From Caldicellulosiruptor naganoensis (lineage in GTDB: Bacteria; Bacillota; Thermoanaerobacteria; Caldicellulosiruptorales; Caldicellulosiruptoraceae), in NCBI RefSeq assembly GCF_026914285.1, contig NZ_CP113864.1, forward strand, positions 1,829,001 to 1,893,000: a stretch of DNA of 64,000 nucleotides, written 5' to 3'. Shown in pieces: positions 33,886-43,515 of this stretch; position 1 is the stretch's first letter, and each line of letters opens with the position of its first letter. The translations under genes were made by a program, and so were the position numbers. The notes under the pieces were generated by a model that was not told the origin of the DNA, did not search any database, and saw nothing but the letters and a program-made list of their open reading frames with translations.

Positions 33886-34980
33886 TTAACCCTCTTTGCT
33901 ATATTTTATGCTTTGTTTTTGTTGGTTCTTTTCAATTGCAAATTGTATGAGTCTGTCAAGAAGCTGAGGATATGGTATACCGCTGTACTCCATCAGTTTT
34001 GGATACATCGAAATACTTGTAAAGCCAGGGATTGTATTTACTTCATTGAAATACACCTTATTAGTTTCTTTGTCAACAAAAAAGTCTATTCTTGCCATAC
34101 CACTACACTCAAAAAGCTTGTAAATCTTAATAGCAAGCTCCTTAATCTCATCCTCTACCTGCTTTTCAAGTTTTGCAGGAATGATTAATTCTGATGAGCC
34201 ATCTATATACTTTGCTTCATACGAATAAAACTCCCTCGAAGGCACTATCTCTCCCAAGGCTGACACAAAAATTTCGCTATTGCCAAGCACTGCACACTCA
34301 ATCTCACGTGCATTTATAGCCTCTTCGATCAAAATCTTGGTATCATACAAAAATGCCTCATGGATTGCCAAAATCAGCTCGTCTTTGTCTTTTGCCTTTG
34401 AAATCCCAACTGATGAACCTGAATTTGCAGGCTTTACAAATACAGGATACGAAAACTCACTTTCAATCCGTCTGATGAAATATTCCTTTTTGGAAAGATA
34501 CTCATCTTTGTAAATCACTAAAAAATGGCCCTGTGGAATCCCCTCTAAAAGAGCAAGTTTTTTAGCAAAAGCTTTGTCCATGCAGAGCGCTGATGACAAC
34601 ACACCACATCCAACATACGGAATCCCCGAGAGCTCTAAAAGCCCTTGTACAGTACCATCCTCACCATTTAATCCATGCAATACAGGAAATACAACGTCAA
34701 TGTCAATAAAGGTAGCTTCACCATCTTTTATCTTCACAAGCGCTTTTTTAGTCCTGTCTGGTGAGATAAAACATTCAATTGAATACATTGTCCATTTGCT
34801 GTCTAAATCTTCTATCTTTCCTGTGTACAAAAGCCACTTCCCTTCTTTTGTAATACCAATTGGTATTATCTCATACTTTTCCTTGTCAAGGTTTTGCATA
34901 ACCGATTTTGCAGAGATTATCGAAACTTCATGTTCTGTTGAAACTCCACCGAACAAAACTGCAACCTTTAATTTGGTCAT
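33886..34980 (-). CDS. ddl: D-alanine--D-alanine ligase
   Basis: A 364-residue ATP-grasp ligase making the D-Ala-D-Ala dipeptide for peptidoglycan. Segments: [20 protein letters not shown] at the N-terminus, [36 protein letters not shown] (ATP loop), and metal-binding [21 protein letters not shown]. The omega-loop region keeps a Tyr ([15 protein letters not shown]), consistent with D-Ala rather than D-lactate specificity. murI follows 5 nt downstream. Confidence 0.94.
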   Translation of the reverse strand: MTKLKVAVLFGGVSTEHEVSIISAKSVMQNLDKEKYEIIPIGITKEGKWLLYTGKIEDLDSKWTMYSIECFISPDRTKKALVKIKDGEATFIDIDVVFPVLHGLNGEDGTVQGLLELSGIPYVGCGVLSSALCMDKAFAKKLALLEGIPQGHFLVIYKDEYLSKKEYFIRRIESEFSYPVFVKPANSGSSVGISKAKDKDELILAIHEAFLYDTKILIEEAINAREIECAVLGNSEIFVSALGEIVPSREFYSYEAKYIDGSSELIIPAKLEKQVEDEIKELAIKIYKLFECSGMARIDFFVDKETNKVYFNEVNTIPGFTSISMYPKLMEYSGIPYPQLLDRLIQFAIEKNQQKQSIKYSKEG

Positions 34981-35086
34981 CTACGAATTACCTCCACAAA
35001 TGTGCTTTTTGCAAATTTATAATATTCATATTCATAGATTCTTCAATTTTATTACACTTAAGCAATAAGCAATCCTGTATAAAAAA

Positions 35087-36490
35087 CTACAAACCCAGAT
35101 ATTCTTTTACCTCAGAAAGTATATTTTCAAGAGTCTTTGCATCCTTGCTCTCCGCATATATTCTAATCAAATCCTCTGTACCAGACGCCCTTACCAAAAA
35201 CCATGCCTCATCCTCTAAAATAACTTTAAGACCATCTCTTGTCCTGTACTCTAAGCACCTCAGCCCAGCTACGTTGTCTTTGCCAAAATTCTTTATTCTC
35301 TCTAATGCCTCTTGTTTTTTGCTATGTGTGGTTCTAACGTCAATTCTTTTACTATATAGCTTTCCATACTCAGATTCAATTCTATCTAAAATCTCTCTTG
35401 GAGATTTTTCAAGCTTTGCAACCGCCTCTGCAACCAAAAGGTCTGCCAAAATCCCATCCTTTTCCGGCACATGCCCTTTTATAGAAAGTCCACCTGATTC
35501 CTCACCACCAATTAAAGCATCCTCTTTCATAAGACACTCTGCAATGTACTTAAACCCAACTGGTGTTTCAATGCATCTCATACCATGTTTTTGAGCAATC
35601 TTGTCAATCATAGAGGTTGTTGCGACAGTTCTTGCAACAGAGGAAGCCTTGCCTCTTGTGTTAATTAAATAATCTGTTAACATAAATATCACTTCATTTG
35701 CTGAAATAAACTGACCATCAGGGTTTACAACACCAAACCTGTCAGCATCACCATCTGTTGCAAGCCCTAAATCAAACTCCTCTGTCTTTATAATCTCAAG
35801 CAAATCCTTCATATTCTCTAAATTTGGCTCTGGCAAATGACCACCAAAAAGTGGGTCACGCCAGTTGTTTATTACTTTTACGTCACATCCAAGCCGTCTT
35901 AGAGCCTCGTCAATATACCCTATCCCACAACCATACATAGGATTTACAAGTACCTTTAGTTGTTTGCCCTCAAACGCTTTTTTGTCTATCAGATTCAATA
36001 TGTCGTTCAAATACTCTTCTTTGTAGTCAAAATACTCAATGAGATCTTTGTCAGGATTTATATCTTTTAGCCCTTCTTTTTGGATTCTCTCAACATTTTT
36101 TATTATCTTGTCAGTAATTTGCGTATTTGCTGGACCACCATAATGAGGTATGAACTTTATTCCATTGTAATAATATGGATTGTGGCTTGCTGTTATCATA
36201 ATTGCACCGCTTGCTCCTTTTTTCACAACTGCATGTGCAACAGCCGGGGTAGGAATTGGATTTTGCGAAAATAGCACTTGAATACCATTTGAGCTTAAAA
36301 TCTCAGCACAAATCTTTGCAAAGTTTTCTGAATGGAATCTATAGTCATAACCAATGATTATTTTCGGATTCTCATAAGTCTCAACAACATAATCAGCAAT
36401 TGCTTGGGCAACAATCTTTACGTTGTCAAAAGTAAAATCATCGGCAATGATTCCTCGCCAACCGTCTGTTCCAAAGGTTATTTTTTTCAT
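35087..36490 (-). CDS. Phosphoglucomutase/phosphomannomutase family protein
   Basis: A 467-residue alpha-D-phosphohexomutase. Four domain motifs are in order: KITFGTDGWRGIIADDF at the N-terminus, the phosphoserine loop GAIMITASHNPYYYNG, metal-binding DGDADRFG, sugar-specificity EESGGLSIKGHVPEKDG, and phosphate-binding VRASGTEDLIRIYAES. It interconverts hexose 1- and 6-phosphates; which hexose is not evident. ATG at 36490 follows AAAGGAGG by 10 nt; the frame extends to 36580 but that part is not conserved. A terminator-like hairpin separates it from sigH. Confidence 0.9.
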   Translation of the reverse strand: MKKITFGTDGWRGIIADDFTFDNVKIVAQAIADYVVETYENPKIIIGYDYRFHSENFAKICAEILSSNGIQVLFSQNPIPTPAVAHAVVKKGASGAIMITASHNPYYYNGIKFIPHYGGPANTQITDKIIKNVERIQKEGLKDINPDKDLIEYFDYKEEYLNDILNLIDKKAFEGKQLKVLVNPMYGCGIGYIDEALRRLGCDVKVINNWRDPLFGGHLPEPNLENMKDLLEIIKTEEFDLGLATDGDADRFGVVNPDGQFISANEVIFMLTDYLINTRGKASSVARTVATTSMIDKIAQKHGMRCIETPVGFKYIAECLMKEDALIGGEESGGLSIKGHVPEKDGILADLLVAEAVAKLEKSPREILDRIESEYGKLYSKRIDVRTTHSKKQEALERIKNFGKDNVAGLRCLEYRTRDGLKVILEDEAWFLVRASGTEDLIRIYAESKDAKTLENILSEVKEYLGL

Positions 36491-36567
36491 CTTTATTTTG
36501 ACCTCCTTTTTAAAAAATTGGACAAATATATTACAGTATAGTTTGAAATTTTTACAACAAACAAAAA

Positions 36568-36597
36568 AGATGGCCATCAAAAGTTATCTGGCCATCT
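36568..36597 (-). terminator. Terminator after sigH
   Basis: AGATGGCCA (36597-36589) pairs with TGGCCATCT (36576-36568) on the minus strand and is followed by TTTTTG. It ends the thyX-rlmB-yacP-sigH group. Confidence 0.85.
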
Positions 36598-36644
36598 TCT
36601 CAAAACACCTGTTCGCGTTCCATACTTTCCAAAGGCTAAAATCA

Positions 36645-37280
36645 CTAGACTTGAGAACTACTCAAGTACTTTTCTATCTTCTTCTTCACTCGCTGCAGAG
36701 CATTGTCAATTGACTTTACATCCTTGTTAATCATCACGGCAATTTCCTGATAACTTCTCCCTTCAAGGTAGAGGTTTAAAACCTTGTACTCAAAAGGGCT
36801 TAAACACCCTGTGATGGCATTTAAGGTGTTTTCAAACTCCTCCTTTGTAATCATAACCTCTTCCGGATCAGAGATGAGAGAATTTGCAATAGTGTCAAGT
36901 AATGTCCTCTCATCATTTTCTTCATACACAGGTTTGTTTAAGGATATGTATGTATTAAGAGGAATATGTTTTTGCCTGCTTGCAGTTTTTATTGCAGTTA
37001 TCACCTGTCTTGTAATACACAGTTCAGCAAACAATCTAAAAGTGGGGTATTTGCTCTCATCAAAATCACGTACAGCCTTAAAAAGACCTATCATACCTTC
37101 TTGGTAAATATCATCTTTTTCAGCACCAATTAGAAAATACATTCTACATTTTGCTTTTACAAGATTTTGATACCTATTTAAAAGCTCTTCTGTAGCCTCT
37201 TTTATACCTTCTCTTGAATACTTTACAAGTTCCTCATCGGTGCACTCTTTGAAATTCAAAAGTTGTTTTTGCAATGTCAA
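36645..37280 (-). CDS. sigH: RNA polymerase sigma-H factor
   Basis: A 211-residue sigma-70-type factor of the SigH/Spo0H class. Region 2 shows EELLNRYQNLVKAKCRMYFL, DDIYQEGMIGLFKAVRDFD and FRLFAELCITRQVITAIKTA. Region 4 is LSPFEYKVLNLYLEGRSYQE then VKSIDNALQRVKKKIEKYL. SigH directs early sporulation and stationary-phase genes in firmicutes. The start is TTG, 9 nt after GGAGG. Its place after yacP and rlmB is conserved across firmicutes. It appears intact, although two other sporulation genes in this window are frameshifted. Confidence 0.93.
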   Translation of the reverse strand: MTLQKQLLNFKECTDEELVKYSREGIKEATEELLNRYQNLVKAKCRMYFLIGAEKDDIYQEGMIGLFKAVRDFDESKYPTFRLFAELCITRQVITAIKTASRQKHIPLNTYISLNKPVYEENDERTLLDTIANSLISDPEEVMITKEEFENTLNAITGCLSPFEYKVLNLYLEGRSYQEIAVMINKDVKSIDNALQRVKKKIEKYLSSSQV

Positions 37281-37379
37281 GGCAAAATGCCTCCTTAATT
37301 TTTCAAGCCTGTTTTATTCAAATGCTCGCAATGAAGATATTCTTTCACATCATAATTATATATTATTACCAACTACCTA

Positions 37380-37892
37380 TCAAGCTTGGTCTAATCTTTT
37401 TTTAAATTTCTCCAATTTCTCGATAATAGAACTGTCAAGTGCATCTTCTATTTTCTCTTTTTTCTTTGTCTTTTCATCTGTCTTTTTTTCAAGCTCCTTT
37501 TTGTAACTTTCAATCTCGTATATAAGTTCTCTTGGAGGTATTCTAACCGCTCCACTGCCTAAGACCATAAGTTGCTCTAAGTAGTCAGATGTCACAACTG
37601 CTATCCTCTCTACTTTTGCGTTCTCATAAACGTACCTTTCTATGTAGTTGTCAGCTGTTTCACCCTCTTTTGTAAACACCACTTCTATGTCATTTATAAC
37701 CTCTCTTTTTCTCTGAGCACCTTTTACCAAATGTGAATCAAAAACAATTGTTATTTTATACCCTTTATACCCAGAAAAGTCAGCTAAAATATCTAACAAC
37801 TTCTTTCTGGCTGCTTCTAAGTCATCTTCAGCAATCCTTTTTAAATGGCTCCATGCATTTATAAAGTTATAGCCATCAACCATTAAGTGCAC
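37380..37892 (-). CDS. yacP: NYN-domain nuclease, YacP/Rae1 family
   Basis: A 170-residue PIN-like NYN domain protein. It begins with HLMVDGYNFINAW (first acidic residue), then ITIVFDSHLV, VVFTKEGETADNYIERYV (acidic pair) and VAVVTSDYLEQ. B. subtilis YacP (Rae1) is a ribosome-associated mRNA endonuclease. The GTG start overlaps the end of rlmB by 17 nt, implying coupling; an ATG 3 codons in (37883) is possible. The C-terminus is a charged coiled coil. Confidence 0.88.
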   Translation of the reverse strand: MHLMVDGYNFINAWSHLKRIAEDDLEAARKKLLDILADFSGYKGYKITIVFDSHLVKGAQRKREVINDIEVVFTKEGETADNYIERYVYENAKVERIAVVTSDYLEQLMVLGSGAVRIPPRELIYEIESYKKELEKKTDEKTKKKEKIEDALDSSIIEKLEKFKKRLDQA

Positions 37893-38637
37893 CTTTCCCT
37901 TCTCCTTCTTGAATTCTTTGTTTTAAAACCTCAAAGAAGATAATCCCAGCCGCAACAGAAGCATTGTAAGAGTTGACCTTGCCTTTTTGGGAAATTTTCA
38001 CTAAAAAATCAGCCCCCTCTTTTACAAGCCTTGAAATTCCTTTACCTTCAGAGCCAATCACAATACATGTTGGAATCTTAAAATCACAATCATACAAAAG
38101 CTTTGTGGCATTGTTGTCTGCTGCGTACACCCAAATACCCTTTCGCTTAAGCTCATCTATTGTTCTTCTTAAGTTAACAACTCTTGCTATCTTAATGTGT
38201 TCTATTGCACCTGCTGAAGCTTTTTCAACAGTAGGGGTGATCGGGCATGAATTCCTTGCCTCAATAATAATACCATGGGCACCACATAAATGGGCAGACC
38301 TTATAATTGAACCAAAATTGTGTGGATCGGTAACCTCGTCTAATAACACTAAAAAAGGCTTTTCGCCTTTATTTGATGCTTCAAGCAAAAGGTCATCTAT
38401 ATCCCAGTACTTATACTCCTGAGCAATTGCAATTACTCCCTGTGGATTTTTTGTCTTCGCCATCTTTTCTATCTTGTTCTTGTCAACAAACTTTACCACA
38501 ACACCTTTTTGCTTGCAAAGGCTTATAATCTCTGATAATGCTTTATCCCTTGCAGTATTTGATATATACACCTCTGTGATTTGACTGTTAGCTTTTAATG
38601 CTTCTTTTACAGGATTTTTGCCTTCAATTGTCCTCAT
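37876..38637 (-). CDS. rlmB: 23S rRNA (guanosine-2'-O-)-methyltransferase, TrmH/RlmB family
   Basis: A 253-residue SPOUT methyltransferase with an N-terminal L30e-like substrate domain (EGKNPVKEALKANSQITEVY) and C-terminal knot motifs: LLDEVTDPHNFGSIIRSAHL, CIVIGSEGKGIS and NSYNASVAAGIIFFE. It 2'-O-methylates a guanosine in 23S rRNA. The ATG at 38637 (GAGGG 6 nt upstream) lies inside the last codons of thyX, a 14-nt overlap; it also overlaps yacP by 17 nt. Confidence 0.92.
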   Translation of the reverse strand: MRTIEGKNPVKEALKANSQITEVYISNTARDKALSEIISLCKQKGVVVKFVDKNKIEKMAKTKNPQGVIAIAQEYKYWDIDDLLLEASNKGEKPFLVLLDEVTDPHNFGSIIRSAHLCGAHGIIIEARNSCPITPTVEKASAGAIEHIKIARVVNLRRTIDELKRKGIWVYAADNNATKLLYDCDFKIPTCIVIGSEGKGISRLVKEGADFLVKISQKGKVNSYNASVAAGIIFFEVLKQRIQEGEGKGALNG

Positions 38638-39412
38638 TTTCTTCCCTCTTTCCAAGGTATTTTTTCTTCACCTTTTCAAACTCCCCGCAAGAAAACTTTC
38701 CTTCAGGACAGTAACCAAGCCTTATGCATTTAGGTCCTGCAAACTTAAAAATGTTCGGTGCAATCTCTTTTACTATCTCTAAGATTTTATCAGCAACACT
38801 TCTTATTTCCCACTGTGCTCTGTTGCAACACCGCTGTTCAAAAAAATGCAAAAGCTCTCTTGCGTTCATTGTCATGATTATCTTCGTCTCACACGCGTTT
38901 GGAAGAACATATCTCGCATCTTCAATTGCCATTTTCTCAGCCTTTTTTAAAGCTTCCTTTTCGCTAAAGCCCTTATTGACAAGAGCATTTTTGTGCCTTT
39001 CCTGCAGCTTCTCTGTTAAAATTTTGTAGCTTTTTGCAATTTGGTTCATTGTGTCTACAAAGATGGTTTTTAATTCCTCATCTTCTTCTATACTCGGTGG
39101 AATTACATATTCAAAGCCATCAAGCCTCACATACCTTTGTGACTGCTGAGAATATGAAGCAATCCTGTGTCTGACAAGCTGGTGTGTAAAGCTCCTGCTA
39201 ACACCCTCAATCCCAAATGTAAAACTCACATGCTCAAGCGGAGATTCATGGCCAACATCAATCAAGAGATTTAAAAAGTTTTTAACTGCTTCGCTATCGA
39301 GCTTATCATAAATATTCTCAACTGATGTATTTGAATAACAAAGCTTTGCAGCTGTTGCTACAACCTTTTCAGGGTCGGGTGTATGCGATAAAAGAACAAC
39401 CTTAAAGCTCAT
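38624..39412 (-). CDS. thyX: Flavin-dependent thymidylate synthase
   Basis: A 262-residue ThyX enzyme making dTMP with FAD and methylene-tetrahydrofolate. The signature RHRIASYSQQSQRY is at 81-94. The last 45 residues carry CCNRAQWEIR and a Cys-containing tail (GYCPEGKFSCGEF). It begins the thyX-rlmB-yacP-sigH group, with overlapping reading frames. It is divergent from dnaD; a perfect palindrome lies between them. Confidence 0.95.
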   Translation of the reverse strand: MSFKVVLLSHTPDPEKVVATAAKLCYSNTSVENIYDKLDSEAVKNFLNLLIDVGHESPLEHVSFTFGIEGVSRSFTHQLVRHRIASYSQQSQRYVRLDGFEYVIPPSIEEDEELKTIFVDTMNQIAKSYKILTEKLQERHKNALVNKGFSEKEALKKAEKMAIEDARYVLPNACETKIIMTMNARELLHFFEQRCCNRAQWEIRSVADKILEIVKEIAPNIFKFAGPKCIRLGYCPEGKFSCGEFEKVKKKYLGKREENEDN

Positions 39413-39465
39413 TTTTATCCTCCATCTTCTTCTATTGACTTTTATTGGTATAAAAACAAAGATGA

Positions 39466-39494
39466 TTTTGTGATAAAATTATTTTATCACAAAA
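39466..39494. repeat. Perfect 14-bp palindrome between thyX and dnaD
   Basis: TTTTGTGATAAAAT, one T, ATTTTATCACAAAA. It is centred 68 bp upstream of thyX and 32 bp upstream of the dnaD ATG, followed at once by the GGGGG ribosome-binding site of dnaD. It could be an operator in a divergent promoter region. It contains a TAAAAT -10-like box in either direction. Confidence 0.75.
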
Positions 39495-39511
39495 AGGGGG
39501 CATTTTTATAT

Positions 39512-40537
39512 ATGCTAAAGGTCTTTATTCAACAAAAGGTCCAAAACTTTGTTGTAATCACTTATGATTTTATCAAAAACCACATGCCTTTTTCTGACGG
39601 GGAGTTCGTGAAGGTATACATATACCTAAAGTTCTTGCTTCAAAATAAAGTGGAATTTATTGAGATAAACAAGATAGCACATGACCTAAACCTTCTTGAG
39701 AGTGATGTAATCAAAGCACTTGAATTTTGGTCAGAAAGAAGACTGATAAAGCTTACAAAAGATGCAGATGGAAATATAACAATTGATTTTTTGGACGAAA
39801 AGCTTGAGTTTGAAAAGCCTGAAAATGCACCTACACCCCCTGTCTACACAACTGAAGACTTATCAAGGTTTTATGAAACAGACGAAAAATTCAGGGGACT
39901 TCTTGAATTTGCTCAAAAGCAATACTGCAGGACTTTCAATAAAAATGATATAGACGTGCTTCTTGAAATTTATGATTGGTTAAAGCTTCCTATTGAGGTA
40001 ATATATCTTCTCATAAACTATGTAACAATCACTAAGAATAATAAGAATCTTAAATACCTTGAACAAATGGCAATTAAATGGAAAGAGCTGAATATAGATA
40101 GCATTGAAAAGGCTGAGGAGTACATAAGGTCACAAGAGGACACAAGTAGAATAAAGAGACTTGTACTTCAGAACCTTGGAATATATCACAGAGCTCCGAC
40201 TAAGGTCGAAGATGAGATTATGAACGTTTGGATAAATGATTGGAAGATGCCTGAAGAAGTCATAATATACGCTTTGAGTCTGGTAAAAAATGTTAATAAT
40301 CCCACTGTAAATTATGTAAATGGTATAATAAAGCGATGGTATGAGGCAGGACTAAGAAGTTTAGAGGCAATCAAAAAGTTTGAGCTTGAAAATGCACAAA
40401 AGAGAGAGAAAAACAAAAAACAGTCAAGTTCTAAGAAAGTTTTATATGAAGAAAGAGATCCGTCTACATATACAGCTCTTGAAGAACTTTATAAAAAGGC
40501 ATTGAGAGGTAATAGAGATGACGATGATGACGAATAA
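39512..40537 (+). CDS. DnaD-domain primosome protein
   Basis: A 341-residue protein with a winged-helix N-terminal domain (FVKVYIYLKFLLQNK, then LLESDVIKALEFWSERRLIKL) and two DnaB/DnaD-type helical domains (PTKVEDEIMNVWINDWKMPE then ALSLVKNVNNPTVNYVNGII carrying the YxxxIxxxW-like motif KRWYEAG). DnaD-type proteins open DNA and recruit the helicase loader during replication initiation. The ATG at 39512 is 11 nt after GGGGG. It overlaps the following loader gene by 20 nt, which supports a joint role. Confidence 0.88.
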   Translation: MLKVFIQQKVQNFVVITYDFIKNHMPFSDGEFVKVYIYLKFLLQNKVEFIEINKIAHDLNLLESDVIKALEFWSERRLIKLTKDADGNITIDFLDEKLEFEKPENAPTPPVYTTEDLSRFYETDEKFRGLLEFAQKQYCRTFNKNDIDVLLEIYDWLKLPIEVIYLLINYVTITKNNKNLKYLEQMAIKWKELNIDSIEKAEEYIRSQEDTSRIKRLVLQNLGIYHRAPTKVEDEIMNVWINDWKMPEEVIIYALSLVKNVNNPTVNYVNGIIKRWYEAGLRSLEAIKKFELENAQKREKNKKQSSSKKVLYEERDPSTYTALEELYKKALRGNRDDDDDE

Positions 40538-41555
40538 AAAGAAGATAATTGAGATGATAAACAGGATATATCAGCAACGTCGTCAAAATGCAGAAATTGC
40601 AAGAGAAAGAAAGATTGCTCAGCTTTCTTCCAAGTCAAAAGATTTTGATATATTAAATGAAAAGATAACAAAAGCAGGTTTAAAACTTTCACAAGCTTCT
40701 CTTTCTCAAAACCAAGCTGAGATAGAAAAGTACTCAAAGATACTTGATAGCTTACTTCAGAAGCGGACAAAACTTTTGATTGATCTTGGACTTGGAAGTA
40801 ATTATTTAGAACCTGAGTACACATGCCAAGCATGCCAAGACACTGGTTTTATTGTAAGTGAAAACGGAATTGAGGTTTGCAAATGTAGAACACAGCTCTT
40901 CATAGAACTTTTGTATGAACAGAGCAAGTTAAAAGATATTCTAAAAGAGCATAACTTTAAAAATTTTAACTTAGAATATTATTCAAAAGAGATAGACCCA
41001 CAGGAAGGTATATCTCCTTATGAAAATATGTTAAACATTATAAAAGAAGTAAAAAAATTTATCAAAAACTTTGACAAACCTTCTCAAAAAGGACTACTTT
41101 TTTACGGTAGTACTGGGCTTGGCAAGACCTTTTTAGCCCACTGTATTGCCAAAGAGATTATTGACAGAAAAAAAACGGTAATATTTCTTGACAGCATCTC
41201 ATTCTTTGAGATTCTAAAAGAAAAGTACTCTAAAATGGTAAGGCTATACGATGAAGTAGACGATGAAGAGTATAAAAGCCTTGAAGAAGTGGACCTTTTG
41301 ATTATTGACGACCTTGGAAATGAGGGAAAAAGTGCAGAGTTTTGTTATGGTGTATTTCAAAGTCTTTTGGACAAGCGTTATATGACAAACAAGAAGATGA
41401 TCATTACAACAAACTATAACATCGATGGTTTGCTAAAGCTCTACTCAGACAAAACAATGGGAAGGCTTCATGAGTATTTCATGTTTTTGCATCTGTTTGG
41501 TGAAGATATCAGGGTTATAAAGGCTAAAACTCAGTTAGAAAGGAGAGCTACTTAA
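40518..41555 (+). CDS. DnaC/DnaI-like AAA+ helicase loader
   Basis: A 345-residue ATPase. The N-terminal 100 residues are coiled coil followed by a Cys cluster, [20 protein letters not shown], likely a zinc site. The AAA+ core has Walker A GSTGLGKT (about 197), Walker [11 protein letters not shown], and sensor segment MIITTNYN. It loads replicative helicase with DnaD; B. subtilis DnaI is the analogue. GAGAGG is 8 nt before the ATG. The stop overlaps the convergent fabZ by 8 nt. Confidence 0.88.
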   Translation: MTMMTNKKKIIEMINRIYQQRRQNAEIARERKIAQLSSKSKDFDILNEKITKAGLKLSQASLSQNQAEIEKYSKILDSLLQKRTKLLIDLGLGSNYLEPEYTCQACQDTGFIVSENGIEVCKCRTQLFIELLYEQSKLKDILKEHNFKNFNLEYYSKEIDPQEGISPYENMLNIIKEVKKFIKNFDKPSQKGLLFYGSTGLGKTFLAHCIAKEIIDRKKTVIFLDSISFFEILKEKYSKMVRLYDEVDDEEYKSLEEVDLLIIDDLGNEGKSAEFCYGVFQSLLDKRYMTNKKMIITTNYNIDGLLKLYSDKTMGRLHEYFMFLHLFGEDIRVIKAKTQLERRAT

Positions 41556-41970
41556 TTGCAAAAAGTAGCTCTCCCTCGCAAACAACTTCACCTTCAACAT
41601 AAGCAACAGCTTTCGCCTTGCCAATTGAGCCTTTGAGAGATATAAGCTCTGTTTCAATCAAAAGCACATCTCCCGGTCTTACAACCTTTTTAAACCTTAC
41701 TTTATCAATACCCGCAAAAAACGGAGTCTTTCCTTTAAATTCTTCTTTTGAGAGCATGGCAACAGCTCCAACCTGTGCCATTGCCTCAACAATTAAAACA
41801 CCTGGCATTACAGGATTGCCCGGGAAATGCCCCTGGAAAAAAGGTTCATTTATTGTTACATTCTTTATTCCTTTTGCCTTTTTTCCCTCTTCTATCTCAA
41901 TTATTCTGTCAACAAGCAAAAATGGGTACCTGTGTGGTAAAATCTGCAATATGCTGGTAACATCGTACAT
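41548..41970 (-). CDS. fabZ: 3-hydroxyacyl-ACP dehydratase
   Basis: A 140-residue hot-dog-fold dehydratase of type II fatty acid synthesis. Active-site regions [12 protein letters not shown] and [20 protein letters not shown] (His and Glu) are intact. It stands alone, away from other fab genes, convergent with the dnaC-like gene. Confidence 0.95.
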   Translation of the reverse strand: MYDVTSILQILPHRYPFLLVDRIIEIEEGKKAKGIKNVTINEPFFQGHFPGNPVMPGVLIVEAMAQVGAVAMLSKEEFKGKTPFFAGIDKVRFKKVVRPGDVLLIETELISLKGSIGKAKAVAYVEGEVVCEGELLFAIK

Positions 41971-42006
41971 TAACTACATCTTCCCTTCATAAGTTTTTGA
42001 AATTTT

Positions 42007-43032
42007 TTACAGTTTAATTATAAACACCAAAACAAAATATACAGCCATCAAAATCAAACCTATTGGAACCCCAATCCTTGCCCACTCTTTACTTTTAATT
42101 TTGAACTTTCCTGCAGAGATTATATTTGGTATATTTCCGGGAATTAGCATTCCTCCACTTATAATCATTCCAAGAACAATTGCTCGGACCTGTTCATCTG
42201 TCATTTCTCTTGAAATCTCTGCAGCTGCCAGGGTAGCATTATCCACTATTGCAGAAATCATGTTTACCCAGTAAAGAATTTTGGCATCTAACTTTATGAT
42301 GTACAAATCTATCAAGGGTTTAAAAGCAGTCCCTAACAGTTCAAGTGCAAATACGAACACAAAAACCTTAAAAGCCCTTAAAAACACATCTTTAATGCTC
42401 TCTGCACTTTCTGTAAATTCATCTTTATCTGTTTTACTTGCCTTTTTAACAACAAGAGCTGCTAAAAAAGCCATTAACAGTATTGTGATAAAAATTTCTA
42501 ACCCAATTGCTCTTGCTAAATAGAAAAAGTCTGCTTTAAGCTTTGAAATAGTAATTGTTGCTAACGGTTCACCAACTGGTGTCAATGCCGCTCCAAATCC
42601 AATTGCAAAGCACGCCAATACAATAACCTTTACCTTGGTGTTTCTGTCAAGTGGCATGTGATGCATTATTTCGGTTAATAACAGTGACGCAATTATGGCA
42701 GTAATAAAACTTGAACTTAATCCCAAAATAACAATTATAACAAACACAAAAAGCTGGATTGAAATTCTATGAGTTAGTAATTCTATCATTGTGTTTATTC
42801 TATTTCTAAAGAAGAAAAACAACATCCCTGCTATCAAAACAGCAAAAGTTATATAATAAAGCAAATGATTTTTAAGAATATGTTCAAATAAATCTAAGCT
42901 CATTTGCTTTGAAATAATAACACCTATAATGCCCATTATGAACAAAAAATACTCTAAATTATGTTCAACTGCCTTAACAAAAAAAGGCAAAAATAAAATA
43001 ATCAAAAGTAGTACTATTAACCCACTAATCAT
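42007..43032 (-). CDS. DUF1646 family membrane protein, putative ion transporter
   Basis: A 341-residue integral membrane protein with about ten hydrophobic segments. Conserved re-entrant-type motifs FGAALTPVGEPLATI and SAIVDNATLAAAEIS occur in the two halves, a layout typical of the ion transporter superfamily. DUF1646 proteins are uncharacterised; a sodium or organic-anion substrate would be a guess. It is probably monocistronic, or read together with mrnC upstream. Confidence 0.78.
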   Translation of the reverse strand: MISGLIVLLLIILFLPFFVKAVEHNLEYFLFIMGIIGVIISKQMSLDLFEHILKNHLLYYITFAVLIAGMLFFFFRNRINTMIELLTHRISIQLFVFVIIVILGLSSSFITAIIASLLLTEIMHHMPLDRNTKVKVIVLACFAIGFGAALTPVGEPLATITISKLKADFFYLARAIGLEIFITILLMAFLAALVVKKASKTDKDEFTESAESIKDVFLRAFKVFVFVFALELLGTAFKPLIDLYIIKLDAKILYWVNMISAIVDNATLAAAEISREMTDEQVRAIVLGMIISGGMLIPGNIPNIISAGKFKIKSKEWARIGVPIGLILMAVYFVLVFIIKL

Positions 43033-43065
43033 TTTTTATCAATCCTTTCAAGATTAATACTAAAA

Positions 43066-43497
43066 TTAGTTGTTTTTACTCGTTTGGTACTCTTGAGTTA
43101 TTATTTCATACACTTGAGAAAGAATATACTCCAATCTTTCAATATTGTTTTCTAAATACAAATAACCAATTAATGTTTCAAGTGCTGTAGCATATTTATA
43201 ATCACTCAACTTAGCATTCTTGGAAATGGTTTTAGTCTTCGCATTCCTGCCTCTCTTTACAATCCTTTTTTCATTTTCGTCAAGCTTTTCATACAATTTT
43301 TTTATAGCTACTGCTTGACTTGAAGCCCGAACATACATAGTAGTTTTCAAGTAGTAAAGATAAGGAGTCAAATCAGGATTCTCGGATATCACTTTATTTC
43401 TTACATATAACTCATACACTGCATCGCCGATATAAGCATATACTAAAGGACTAAGCAATTCATCAACACTCTCTCTTGAATGAATTCTAAAAGTCAC
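43066..43497 (-). CDS. mrnC: Mini-ribonuclease III
   Basis: A 143-residue RNase III catalytic domain without a double-stranded RNA-binding domain. The signature PLVYAYIGDAVYELYVR near residue 16 holds the catalytic Asp, and KYATALETLIGYLYLE carries the second acidic set. MrnC matures 23S rRNA in B. subtilis. The start is GTG, with a weak ribosome-binding site. It lies 18 nt after the decarboxylase gene. Confidence 0.92.
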   Translation of the reverse strand: MTFRIHSRESVDELLSPLVYAYIGDAVYELYVRNKVISENPDLTPYLYYLKTTMYVRASSQAVAIKKLYEKLDENEKRIVKRGRNAKTKTISKNAKLSDYKYATALETLIGYLYLENNIERLEYILSQVYEIITQEYQTSKNN

Positions 43498-43515
43498 TTA
43501 CTCACTAGACTTTTC

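Noticed and set aside
39435-39463. TTGACT near 39435 as the dnaD -35 box
   Set aside because: No -10 box lies at 16-19 bp; the only TAAAAT is inside the palindrome at wrong spacing.
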